This document shows, piece by piece, positions 34,535 through 42,718 of a stretch of 45,550 nucleotides of DNA (position 1 is the first letter of the stretch; the number at the start of each line of letters is the position of its first letter). The notes beneath the pieces are model-generated. The model worked only from the letters and a program-made list of their open reading frames with translations, searched no databases and was not told where the DNA came from. The DNA lies in assembly GCA_026392465.1 (NCBI GenBank), contig JAPLCA010000009.1, forward strand, positions 1 to 45,550. Reading direction: 5' to 3'. Origin of the DNA: Propionibacteriales bacterium (GTDB lineage Bacteria > Actinomycetota > Actinomycetes > Propionibacteriales > Nocardioidaceae). A program made the translations under genes and the position numbers.

Positions 34535-36038
34535 CGGCGCTGCTGTCGGCGTCGATGAGGTCCCGCTCGCGCGGGTCGCGCTCGACCCCCGACACGCCCT
34601 GCGCCTCGCCCTGGATCACGCGCTCGTGCAGGAGCGGGACGGCGGCGTCGAGGCGCAGCACCTGCGCCTCCGCGAGCATCGTCAGACGCTGACGCTCCGC
34701 ACCGGGCTCCACGCCGGCGGCGCGGTCGAGCGCGGCGTCGACGTCGTCGTTGCAGAGCTGGGCGATGTTGAAGCCGCCCTCGCAGCCGAAGTCGGACGCC
34801 ATGTAGGCGACCGGATCACCGGAGTCGAGGACGGTCGCGCGCGACAGGATGAACGCGTCGAACGCTCCGTCGAGCGCGTCGGCCTCGATGAACTGGTACT
34901 CGCGCACGTCCTGCTGCACGACGAAGCCGGCGGCCTCGAGCTCCTGCTCGAGCAGCACCGCCACCTCGGGCAGCTCGGCGCGGTCGGTGAACGTGCCCAA
35001 GGTGATCTTCACGCCGTCGACCTTCGCTGGCTTCGCGCGCTCGGCGAGGAGACGCGTGTACTCGGGGTCGGCGCGCAGGTCGGCCGCCCACGGCAGCGCG
35101 GGGCCGAGCAGGCCCTTCGCCTCGTCGGCACGTCCCTCGTAGACGTCCTTCACCAGTCGCGCGCGGTCGATCGCCTCGCGCGCGGCGGCGCGGACGGCCG
35201 GGTCCTTGAACGGGCCCTTCGTGGTGTTGAGGTAGAGCGTGTTCGTGCGCGGCATGGGCACCTCGATGACGAGGTCCTCGTCGAGCTGCGAGACCTGGCC
35301 CACCGGCACCGACTCGACGACGTCGGCGTCGCCCGTGCGCAGCGCGGCTGCGCGGGCGGTGCCGTCGGGCACGAAGCGCGCGTCGATGCCGGACGCCTTC
35401 GCCTTCTCGCCCCAGTAGTCGTCGTACCGGTCGAGGGTCGCGCCCGACGTGCCATCGACCTTCACCAGCTCGAACGGTCCGGTGCCGGCGCCGACCGGAT
35501 TCACGGCCTTGCTGGTGTACGCCTTCGGCGCGAGGATCGACAGCTGCGGGCTCGACAGCCGCTGGGGCACGAGCGGGTCGGGCGCGGCCGTCGTCACGAC
35601 GACGGTGTCGTCGTCGGGCGCCTCGACGGTGAGCTCGACGCCGTCGAGGATGCGCGGCACGGGCGACGCCTGGGCCGCGGTCTGCAGCGACGCCACGACC
35701 TCCTTCGACGTCAGGGGCGTGCCGTCGTGGAAGGTGACGTCGCCGCGCAGGTCGAACGTCCACGTCGTGTCGTCGGTGCGCTGCCACGACGTCGCGAGCA
35801 TCGGCTGCGCCACGCCGTCGGCGTCGAGCTGCACGAGCGTCTCGGCGGTGCTCCAGCGCGACAGCTTGAACGCGTCGTCGCTGAGCGGGGAGAGGCCGGA
35901 GCGAGGGGGCTGCATCATCGCGACGGAGATGCGGCCGTCGCTCGCCTGGTCGCCGCTGCCGCCGGCGAAGCAGCCGGAGGCGAGAGCGAGCACCAGGGCG
36001 GCGGTGCCGGTGCGCAGCAGGGGGCGGAGGGGGGTCAT
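34527..36038 (-). CDS. Solute-binding lipoprotein (SBP family 5)
   Basis: The 503-residue extracytoplasmic binding protein is of the peptide/nickel family. Its signal peptide ends in the lipobox LASGC (Cys near residue 23). Conserved family segments are DDTTWTFDLRGDVTFHDGTPLTSKEV, VGAGTGPFELVKVD and YLNTTKGPFKDPAVRAA. The ATG at 36038 follows GAAAGGACC, and the start overlaps the MFS stop (ATGA). Relatives bind peptides, nickel complexes or opine-type metallophores. The Fur-like box in front of the operon favours a metal-related ligand. Confidence 0.9.
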   Translation of the reverse strand: MTPLRPLLRTGTAALVLALASGCFAGGSGDQASDGRISVAMMQPPRSGLSPLSDDAFKLSRWSTAETLVQLDADGVAQPMLATSWQRTDDTTWTFDLRGDVTFHDGTPLTSKEVVASLQTAAQASPVPRILDGVELTVEAPDDDTVVVTTAAPDPLVPQRLSSPQLSILAPKAYTSKAVNPVGAGTGPFELVKVDGTSGATLDRYDDYWGEKAKASGIDARFVPDGTARAAALRTGDADVVESVPVGQVSQLDEDLVIEVPMPRTNTLYLNTTKGPFKDPAVRAAAREAIDRARLVKDVYEGRADEAKGLLGPALPWAADLRADPEYTRLLAERAKPAKVDGVKITLGTFTDRAELPEVAVLLEQELEAAGFVVQQDVREYQFIEADALDGAFDAFILSRATVLDSGDPVAYMASDFGCEGGFNIAQLCNDDVDAALDRAAGVEPGAERQRLTMLAEAQVLRLDAAVPLLHERVIQGEAQGVSGVERDPRERDLIDADSSAGA

Positions 36039-37324
36039 CGAGGTCCTTTCGAGGGCGAGCGGTTGGGTGGTGCGGGGCGGTGAGCTTCCGCGGGGCTGAG
36101 GGGTGGTGCGGCGAGCGGCCGACGCAGGAGCACGGCGGCCGCGACGCTCGAGCAGAGCGCGAGCCCGGCGAGCAGCGCCCACGGGCGCGACGCCGCGAGC
36201 GACGTGACGTCGGCGCTGGCGTACAACGCGCCGAGCGGGACCGACAGCACCAGCACGGCCACGCCACCGCACGTCGCCAGCAGGCCGTAGTAGGAGCCGA
36301 GGCGTCTCCCGGCGGCGAAGGTCGGCACGAGGTCGAGCGCGGCGGGGCCGACGACGAGGTGGCCGAAGGTCAGGAGCACCACCGACGCGGTGACGGGCGC
36401 GAGCGACGTCGCCGTGCCCGGGACGGCCGCTGCGACGGCGAGCACGCCGAACGACGACGCCAGGAGCCCGTAGCCGACGGGAAGCACCACGCGGCTGGGA
36501 AGGCGTCGGGCGAGGCGGGCCACCGGCAGCTGGAGGCTGATGGTCACGGCGGAGACCACCGCGAGCAGCGCGGCGTAGGAGCCGGCGCCGCGTCCGATGC
36601 GCTCCAGCTCCACGGGCAGCCCGAGGTACAGCTGGTTCCAGGCGAGCAGGTTGACCGCGTGCACGACGGCGAAGAGCACGAACGTGCGGTGCCGCAGGCT
36701 CAGGCCCGAGGCGACGTCGCGCAGCCCGGTGCGCAGCGTGTGGCCGTCGGGGCGCGCAGGGTCGGCGGGCAGCAGCCGCGCCAGCGCGACCGCTGTGACG
36801 CCGAACAGCGCGGCACCCGATCCCGCGACGGCCGAGAAGCCCCAGTCGAGCAGCAGCGCCCCCACGAGCGGGCCGACGACGGCACCCGTCTCGCCGACCA
36901 CGGTGAGCCAGGCGAAGAGCGTCGCGCGGGAGCCCGCCGCGCTCGGGCGAGCCTGCTCGGCGGCGGCCACGAGCGTCTCGATCGCAGGGGAGAACAATGC
37001 GCCACCGAGTCCGGTGAGCACGGCGCCGGCGACGAACGTCGGCAGGTCGTCGGCGAGGGCGAGGGTGCCGAAGCCCGCCACCCGCACCGCGCAGCCGGTG
37101 AGGATGAGTCGGCGCGCGCCGAGCGCGTCGACCAGCACGCCCCCGAGCAGGAAGAGGCCCTGCTGCGCGAAGGTGCGGGCGCCGAGCACCAGGCCGATCG
37201 CGGCGCCGGACAGCAGGTAGTCGTCGCGCAGCACGATCGCCAGGAACGGCACGACCGCGTAGAAGCCCACGTTGAAGACCAGCTGCGCCCCGAGCAGGGG
37301 TGCAGCCGCGGCACGCCGCGTCAC
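36035..37324 (-). CDS. Major facilitator superfamily transporter
   Basis: This 429-residue MFS protein has about 12 membrane segments in two halves. An A-motif-like loop (GGVLVDALGARRLI) follows the second segment. The start is GTG 37324, overlapping the stop of the upstream ATPase. An MFS exporter inside an Opp-type ABC operon is unusual for peptide uptake, but it is the arrangement of staphylopine-type metallophore loci, where the MFS protein (CntE) exports the metallophore. That functional link is inference. Confidence 0.88.
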   Translation of the reverse strand: MTRRAAAAPLLGAQLVFNVGFYAVVPFLAIVLRDDYLLSGAAIGLVLGARTFAQQGLFLLGGVLVDALGARRLILTGCAVRVAGFGTLALADDLPTFVAGAVLTGLGGALFSPAIETLVAAAEQARPSAAGSRATLFAWLTVVGETGAVVGPLVGALLLDWGFSAVAGSGAALFGVTAVALARLLPADPARPDGHTLRTGLRDVASGLSLRHRTFVLFAVVHAVNLLAWNQLYLGLPVELERIGRGAGSYAALLAVVSAVTISLQLPVARLARRLPSRVVLPVGYGLLASSFGVLAVAAAVPGTATSLAPVTASVVLLTFGHLVVGPAALDLVPTFAAGRRLGSYYGLLATCGGVAVLVLSVPLGALYASADVTSLAASRPWALLAGLALCSSVAAAVLLRRPLAAPPLSPAEAHRPAPPNRSPSKGPR

Positions 37325-38109
37325 CCCAACGCCCCCGGACGGGACGCGTCGACGAGCGCCCGGGTCGCGGGATGGGTGGGCGCGTCGAGCACCTGCGCGG
37401 TGCTGCCGTGCTCCACGACGCGGCCGTCGTGCAGGACGGCCGCCGTGCTGCACACCGACGACACCGCGTGCAGGTCGTGGGTGACGAGCAGCAGCCCGAG
37501 CCCGTGGTCGACGTGCAGGTGGTGCAGCAGCGCGGCGAGGTCGCGACGCAGGCCGACGTCGACGGAGCTGAGCGGCTCGTCGGCCACCAGGAGGGTCGCG
37601 CCGGTGCCGATCGCGCGGGCGATCGCGACCCGCTGCGCCTGCCCGCCGGACAGGCTCGAGCACCGGCGTCGCGCGAAGGTCGTGTCGAGCCCGACGGCCT
37701 CGAGGGCGCGCTCGACGCAGGTGTCGTGGTCGTCGTCGATGGCCAGACTGCGCAGCGGCTCGGTGAGGCAGGCGGCGACGTCGCGGCGCGGGTCGAGGCT
37801 GCCGGCCGGGTCCTGCGGCACGTACTGGAGGCTGCGCCGGAACCGTCGCAGGGCCGCGCCGCGCCGGGGGAGCGCGGTGCTATCGAGGAGCACCGTGCCC
37901 GACGTCGGACGCTGCAGGCCGAGCAGCACGCGCGCCAGCGTCGACTTGCCCGCGCCGGAGCGTCCGACGAGGCCCAGCGCCGTCGTCGACGTGAGCCGCA
38001 GGTCGACGTCGAGCAGGGCGTCGGTGCCGTCGGCCAGCCGGACGCCGACGCCCTGGGCGTGCACGGTGGGGCTGGCTGCCGTCGGTGCCGTGGTCGTGGC
38101 TGCGCTCAT
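37321..38109 (-). CDS. ABC transporter ATPase, second subunit (DppF/CntF-like)
   Basis: This 262-residue ATPase subunit has Walker A GRSGAGKST (near residue 50), the LSGGQAQRVAIARA signature, Walker B LLVADEPLSSVD, and the switch His in LLVTHDL. The oligopeptide-family feature VPQDPAGSLDPR follows the Q-loop. The ATG at 38109 overlaps the stop of the first ATPase (ATGA). It should pair with the other ATPase to drive the fused permease. Confidence 0.9.
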   Translation of the reverse strand: MSAATTTAPTAASPTVHAQGVGVRLADGTDALLDVDLRLTSTTALGLVGRSGAGKSTLARVLLGLQRPTSGTVLLDSTALPRRGAALRRFRRSLQYVPQDPAGSLDPRRDVAACLTEPLRSLAIDDDHDTCVERALEAVGLDTTFARRRCSSLSGGQAQRVAIARAIGTGATLLVADEPLSSVDVGLRRDLAALLHHLHVDHGLGLLLVTHDLHAVSSVCSTAAVLHDGRVVEHGSTAQVLDAPTHPATRALVDASRPGALG

Positions 38110-38819
38110 GCGACGAGTCCGAGGTCGTGCGCGAGGTGCCGGTCCGGCCCGTCGAGCAGCGTCGCGAGGTCGACATCGGCGACGAGCCGGCCGTCGTCGA
38201 CGAGCAGCGCCCGGGTGCAGAGCGCCTGTGCGACCTCGAGGTCGTGGGTGATGAGCAAGAGGGTCGAGCGGGTGGCGCGCAGCGCGTCGACCACCTGGCG
38301 CCGCGTCACGACGTCGAGCGCGCTGGTCGGCTCGTCGGCGACGAGCAGGGGACCGTCGACGGCGATCGCGAGCGCGATGCACACCCGCTGGCGCTGCCCG
38401 CCGGACAGCTCCGCGGGCAGCCGGTCGAGCACGGCGGTCGCGTCGAGCCCGACGTCGGCGAGCAGGGAGGAGAGGCGTGCGTCGAGGGCGGCGCCACGCA
38501 GCCCTGCGGATCGGAGGGGTCGCGCGAGCTGTCGCCGGACGGGGGTGAGCGGGTTCAGCGCGACCTGCGAGTCCTGGGCGACGAGCGACGCGCGCGGTCG
38601 ACCGGGCCGGCTGCCGCCGACGCTGACGCGCCCCTGGACGCGCAGTGTCGGCGAGCTGACGTCTGCGACGGCGCGTGCGATCGTCGACTTGCCCGAGCCG
38701 GAACGTCCGAGCAGGGCCACCCGCTCCCCCGGCGCCTGCCGCCAGGACACGTCGCGCACGAGCAGGGTCGCCCCCACCCCCACCGAGAGGCCCTCCACCT
38801 CCACCGCTCCTCGCTCCAT
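38106..38819 (-). CDS. ABC transporter ATPase, first subunit (DppD/CntD-like)
   Basis: This ATPase of about 237 residues has Walker A LGRSGSGKSTIA, signature LSGGQRQRVCIALA, Walker B LLVADEPTSALD, the switch His in LLITHDL, and the oligopeptide-type VAQDSQVALNPL after the Q-loop. The start is ATG 38819 (GTG 38822 is just upstream). There is no ribosome binding site. A -10-like TATCAT ends about eight bases before the ATG, so the mRNA is likely leaderless. It is the first gene of the operon and is controlled by the overlapping Fur-like box. Confidence 0.9.
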   Translation of the reverse strand: MERGAVEVEGLSVGVGATLLVRDVSWRQAPGERVALLGRSGSGKSTIARAVADVSSPTLRVQGRVSVGGSRPGRPRASLVAQDSQVALNPLTPVRRQLARPLRSAGLRGAALDARLSSLLADVGLDATAVLDRLPAELSGGQRQRVCIALAIAVDGPLLVADEPTSALDVVTRRQVVDALRATRSTLLLITHDLEVAQALCTRALLVDDGRLVADVDLATLLDGPDRHLAHDLGLVA

Positions 38820-38823
38820 CACA

Positions 38824-38838
38824 TGAGAATGATAGTCA
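38824..38838 (-). promoter_or_regulatory. Fur/Zur-like box overlapping the transporter promoter
   Basis: On the - strand the 15 bases read TGACTATCATTCTCA, a 7-1-7 imperfect inverted repeat (five of seven pairs) with the outer TGA...TCA of Fur-family sites. It contains the TATCAT that serves as a plausible -10 for a leaderless transporter transcript, and CTGACC lies 19 bases further upstream as a possible -35. Occupation by Fur or Zur would block transcription when metal is replete. Confidence 0.55.
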
Positions 38839-38920
38839 CTTCGATGTGAGGTCGGTCAGCGCCCTCCAGTCTGGTTTCTCCCCGCAACCACCCCTCCGCT
38901 GGTCGAGTGCGGAGGGTTTC

Positions 38921-39337
38921 GCTGGTCGAGTAGCCGACGTCGCGACGAAGGAGCAGGCGGAGGCGTATCGAGACCACTCCACGCTTTCGCTGGGGGTTGG
39001 CCCGCGCTGGGCTGTTGCCGGGTGGTCTCGCTCCGTCGCGGCTACGCCCCACTGCGACGGCTCCATCGTCAGGACTTCGCAAGCTCGTCCTGACTACTCG
39101 ACCAGCGAAGGGTTCCGCTGGTCGAGTAGGCGACGCCGCGACGAAGGAGCTGGCGGAGGCGTATCGAGACCACTCTGAGCGTTCGCTGGGGGTTGGCTCG
39201 CGCTGATCCGTTGCTGGGTGGTCTCGATACGCAGGGACCTCGCAAGCTCGTCCCTGCTACTCGACCGGCGATACCGCTGGTCGAGTAGTCGGCTCCGCCG
39301 AGGGACGAGGCGTGGGGCGACGTATCGAGACCACTCC
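38921..39337. repeat. Array A of palindromic GGTCGAGTAG/TATCGAGACC repeats
   Basis: Three forward arms (GCTGGTCGAGTAG ... CGTATCGAGACCAC; 38921-38980, 39116-39175, 39275-39337) alternate with two reverse-complement arms (39021-39107, 39217-39270). Forward and reverse arms are joined by a conserved spacer of about 40 bases around CGCTGGGGGTTGG. Each unit can form a large cruciform. The last unit is cut off in the spacer just before the GIY-YIG gene. This also covers most of the non-coding stretch 38839-39410; I see no gene there. Confidence 0.88.
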
Positions 39338-39413
39338 ACACTGTCGCTGGGAGTTAACCCGCAGCTGTGGAAACCAGCTCGACCGACGTCGACATCGTCG
39401 ATGCACTGACGTG

Positions 39414-39722
39414 ATGGCCTACATGTACATCCTGCGCTGCTCCGACGGCAGCTACTACGTCGGCAGCACCCGGAACCTGGAGTCGCGTCTCTACCAGCAC
39501 CAAACAGGCATAGGTGCGGAGTACACCCGATGCCGTCGACCGGTCGAGCTCGTCTACGCGTACGAGTTCGAGGACGTCGCCGACGCCTACGCTGCCGAGA
39601 AGCGGGTGCAGGGATGGTCGCGGGCGAAGCGCGAGGCGCTGATCCGCGGCGACTACGACCTCCTTCCCACCCTCGCCCGCAAGGACTTCCGTCGACGCGA
39701 CCCGCGCCCCTGGCGCGAGTGA
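39414..39722 (+). CDS. GIY-YIG nuclease domain protein (YhbQ/URI type)
   Basis: The 102-residue protein consists of a single GIY-YIG domain: YMYILRCSDGSYYVGSTRN with the paired Tyr motif at residues 3-17, an Arg in LESRLYQH, and a Glu in AAEKRVQGWSR as the metal ligand. Small stand-alone members (YhbQ, UPF0213) have no settled function. The start is ATG 39414 (GTG 39411 in frame). The gene sits exactly between two arrays of palindromic repeats and is encoded in no operon. Confidence 0.9.
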   Translation: MAYMYILRCSDGSYYVGSTRNLESRLYQHQTGIGAEYTRCRRPVELVYAYEFEDVADAYAAEKRVQGWSRAKREALIRGDYDLLPTLARKDFRRRDPRPWRE

Positions 39723-39730
39723 ACCTGACC

Positions 39731-39957
39731 GCTGGTCGAGTAGTCGACGTCGCGACGAAGGTGCTGACGGAGGTCGAGACCATTCCAAGCGGACGCTGGG
39801 AGTCGGGTCGCGCTGAGCCGTTGCGGGGTGGTCTCGATACGCAGCCACGGCGTTCGTCCCTCGCGCGTGGCAGCTACTCGACCAGCGGTGGGTTTCGCTG
39901 GTCGAGTAGTCGGGCTTGGCGAGGAACGAGCCTGAGCCCGACGTATCGAGACCACTC
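39731..39957. repeat. Array B of the same palindromic repeats
   Basis: Forward arm 39731-39783 (lacking the GTAT of other copies), reverse arm 39827-39887 and forward arm 39896-39957 repeat the unit of array A downstream of the GIY-YIG gene. The final copy is truncated within its spacer, and the stop codon of the DUF4012 gene lies inside the spacer remnant (39975). Confidence 0.88.
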
Positions 39958-39974
39958 CGGGCTGTCGCTGGGGG

Positions 39975-41786
39975 TCAGGAGCAGGAGGTGGGGAAGCGGC
40001 GGTCCTGGGTGAAGGACTGGACGCCCGGCGTGGTCGTCACGACAGCGCCGCGACGCTGGTCCTTGCCGGTCGTCATCCTGGTGCGGACGGTGACGGTCTG
40101 GCCGGGCTTGATGACGTAGGCCGTGTACGCGACGGGGCGGGTGCCGAGGCGGCCGCTCTCGTCGAGGGAGATGGCGTCGTCGGCCTGCACGTCGTCGATG
40201 GTGCCGCCGGCGGGGGCGACGACGCGGACGGTCAGCTGCTGGTCGCCGCGCGGCGCGCGGTTGCCGAGGCCAGTGATGTACTGCGGCAGGTCGGCGGCGT
40301 CGGCCGGCGCGTTCGACGTCAGGGTGGTGGTGGCGACCAGCGTCTGGCGGCCGTCGGTGCGGCACCCCTCGGACTTCACCGTCGTCTTCCAGTCGAGGTA
40401 GTACTGCATCTTGGAGCTGGTGGTGTCGTTCAGGTAGACGCCGACGCGCGGCGTGGTGCTCGGCTCGGGAAGCTCGCCGGACAGGTGCGTGCCGGCCAGG
40501 TCGTCCTCGACCGCCCGGTCGGCGCTCCACACCAGGATGCGTCGCTCATCCACGGCCTTCGCCAGCCCCTCGAGGGTCTTGCGGGAGTCGCCGCGACCGC
40601 CCAGGACGGAGCTGAAGATCCGCTGCGCGGCGTCGGCGAAGAAGAGGTCCTGCACCTGCGGGTCGGGGAACCGTGCGTACACGGTGTTGAGCAGGATCTC
40701 GACGGCGTTGGCCGACGTCAGCACCGTGCCGTCGGTGAGCCGGATGGAGCCGGTGCCGTCGAGGGCGTAGGAGAGGGCGACGGGGTCGATGGACAGCACG
40801 CCGTCGACCTTGGTGCCGAGCGAGCGCTGCACCATGGCGCGGGCGATGGTGGCGACGCGGGGGAAGTCGGGTGTGATGGTCGTGTCGCGGATGTCCTCGG
40901 CGATGAGGCTGCCGAAGGTGCGTTCCTCCTCGTCGGTGATCCGCACGACAGGGTCGTCGAAGTCGCCGAGCTCGCGGATGGTGAACTGCTGGTTGAAGCT
41001 GAGCCGGCCGTTGCGGGCGGTGACGAGCGCGAGGGCGCCGGGGATGCCGCCGAGCGATCGAGACTCCGCGTTGTTCTGGAACATGACGAGGTAGGTGCGG
41101 GTTCCGTCGGCGCCGAGCATGCGGGGGGCGATGCGCAGGGCCTTGGCGGCGGCGTCGGCGGCCTGCTGCGCGGTGCCGAGCTTGTCCTTGAGCTCCTGCA
41201 CGGGCTTGCGGAGGGGGCCGACAATGGAGGAGTCGTCGATCGCGTCGATGCGGCGACGGTTCTCGGTGAGGACGTTCGCCGCGGTGCTGACGGGGCGCAC
41301 GAGCCCGGCGAACTCCCGGAGCGGGAAGCGTCCGTCCTGGGGGCGGAAGGTGTTGGCGTCGAGCGACTGCGCGGTGTCGACGACGGGCGGCAGCGCGCGC
41401 TGGGCGATGTCGTCGAGGGCGTCGGCGGCGGTCTGCACGGCGTCGACGCTCTCGCCGACGAACGGCACGTGGGTGGCGGCGTCCCACAGGGGGCCGTCGG
41501 TGCGGGTGCGGGCGGTGGTGGTGCTGTCCTGCAGTGCGCGGAGGGTGTTGCGGGCGAGGTCGGTGTCGCCGCTGGTGATCTGGGACTGCAGGTCCTGCGC
41601 CTCACCCGTGGCGGAGGTGATGGCCTTCTGTGCCTGCGACGCCTCGTAACCCATCCAGCCGACGACGCCGATCACGGTGAGGAGCACGATGCCGAGGCCG
41701 ATCCACAGCGGCTTGCGGTTGCGCTGCTTGCGGCTCTTGCGCTTCGCGCCCCGGGAGGAGCGCGACGAGCGGGTGCGGGAGGCCAT
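39975..41786 (-). CDS. DUF4012-domain membrane protein
   Basis: The 603-residue protein has a very basic N-terminal tail (about 28 residues), one membrane segment (LWIGLGIVLLTVIGVVGW), and a large extracytoplasmic region. The core is DUF4012-like: MLGADGTRTYLVMFQNNAESRSLGG followed by GALALVTARNGRL, and a later stretch with GVYLNDTTSSKMQYYLDW. Family members are found in actinomycete exopolysaccharide loci and have no defined activity. The location beside a BY-kinase and sugar-nucleotide genes agrees. The 3' end abuts repeat array B. Start ATG 41786. Confidence 0.85.
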   Translation of the reverse strand: MASRTRSSRSSRGAKRKSRKQRNRKPLWIGLGIVLLTVIGVVGWMGYEASQAQKAITSATGEAQDLQSQITSGDTDLARNTLRALQDSTTTARTRTDGPLWDAATHVPFVGESVDAVQTAADALDDIAQRALPPVVDTAQSLDANTFRPQDGRFPLREFAGLVRPVSTAANVLTENRRRIDAIDDSSIVGPLRKPVQELKDKLGTAQQAADAAAKALRIAPRMLGADGTRTYLVMFQNNAESRSLGGIPGALALVTARNGRLSFNQQFTIRELGDFDDPVVRITDEEERTFGSLIAEDIRDTTITPDFPRVATIARAMVQRSLGTKVDGVLSIDPVALSYALDGTGSIRLTDGTVLTSANAVEILLNTVYARFPDPQVQDLFFADAAQRIFSSVLGGRGDSRKTLEGLAKAVDERRILVWSADRAVEDDLAGTHLSGELPEPSTTPRVGVYLNDTTSSKMQYYLDWKTTVKSEGCRTDGRQTLVATTTLTSNAPADAADLPQYITGLGNRAPRGDQQLTVRVVAPAGGTIDDVQADDAISLDESGRLGTRPVAYTAYVIKPGQTVTVRTRMTTGKDQRRGAVVTTTPGVQSFTQDRRFPTSCS

Positions 41787-41910
41787 GGCGTGATCCTAGG
41801 GTCGCGGGTCGAGTCGACGGTGCCGGCGCAGACATGACTCCGCCACCTCCCCAGCCGGGTGGCTGGTGGAGGTGGCGGACGTCAGGGTCGTGCTTCGCGG
41901 AGCGACGCGA

Positions 41911-42477
41911 TCAGCTGTGACGACGGCGGGCGGCGATGGCGCCGGCGCCGGCGAGCACGAGGGCTGCGCCACCCGCGAGGAGGAGGACGTTCGAGCCGCC
42001 CGTGTCGGGCAGCGCGCCGCTGGCGTTGTCGCCACCGCCGGTACCGGCGCCGGCGTCAGAGACGCCCGTGCCGACGACGAGCTTGATCGTCTTGGTGTAG
42101 CTCTGCTGGACCGGGACGAAGCCGGACTTCAGGCCGCTGGCGCTCGGGGCGATGTCGTCGGCCGTCGTGATCGTCATGACGATCTCGAAGGTGCCGTTCT
42201 CGTTCGGCGCCTGGCCGGAGACGCTCCAGGTGGTCGTGTTGGCGCCGCTGCCGACGTTCTCGCCGAGCAGCGAGGCGGAGTAGGACTCGACCTCAGCGCC
42301 GCCGAACGTGCCGGAGAAGGAGAACTCACCGCCCGGAGCGACCTGGACACCCGCGGCGGCGCTGCCACCCGGGATCGTGATGATGGGCTCGTCGCCGTAG
42401 GCGAACGCCGAGCCGGCGGAGAAGAGGGTGACCAGACCGGCCACGAGGCCAGCGACGGCCAGACGAGTGCTGCGCAT
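41911..42477 (-). CDS. Sortase-type (LPxTG) surface protein
   Basis: The 188-residue precursor has a signal peptide (LAVAGLVAGLVTLFSAGSAFA, cleavage after AFA near residue 26), a beta-rich domain of about 110 residues, and a Gly/Ala-rich linker. The C-terminus carries the sorting signal LPDTGG, a hydrophobic stretch and ARRRHS. It should be linked to the cell wall by a sortase, which is not in the window. GGAG lies six bases before the ATG at 42477. The extracellular domain is not one I recognise; an in-frame extension upstream of the ATG looks spurious. Confidence 0.88.
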   Translation of the reverse strand: MRSTRLAVAGLVAGLVTLFSAGSAFAYGDEPIITIPGGSAAAGVQVAPGGEFSFSGTFGGAEVESYSASLLGENVGSGANTTTWSVSGQAPNENGTFEIVMTITTADDIAPSASGLKSGFVPVQQSYTKTIKLVVGTGVSDAGAGTGGGDNASGALPDTGGSNVLLLAGGAALVLAGAGAIAARRRHS

Positions 42478-42718
42478 GTGAAGCTCCGAGGGATGTAGAA
42501 GACGACCACAAGACCAGTGGTTCCCGGCTAACAGTAGCGGTGAATTCCCCTCACGAACCAAACTTGTCCAAACTATTCACACGGACGCAACACGGGCCAA
42601 CTCCCGGACGGCGAGTCGTGGAGATTTTTCCCGTCTTTTCAGGAAGCGATCGTGTGACGCACGACATAGGCCGATGGGACGAACGACCGGTCCGTACGGA
42701 CTGAGACGGCCCGCAGGG
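42478..42718. promoter_or_regulatory. Non-coding gap upstream of the LPxTG protein gene
   Basis: This 241-base gap includes an AT-richer stretch (about 42530-42640) that should contain the promoter of the LPxTG gene. On the - strand TTGGAC and GAATTC are about 18 bases apart, a weak promoter candidate. I see no gene or RNA element here. Confidence 0.3.

Noticed and set aside
38921..39957. CRISPR array
   Set aside because: The repeats are long, alternate in orientation, are irregularly spaced and have conserved rather than unique spacers. No cas gene is present.
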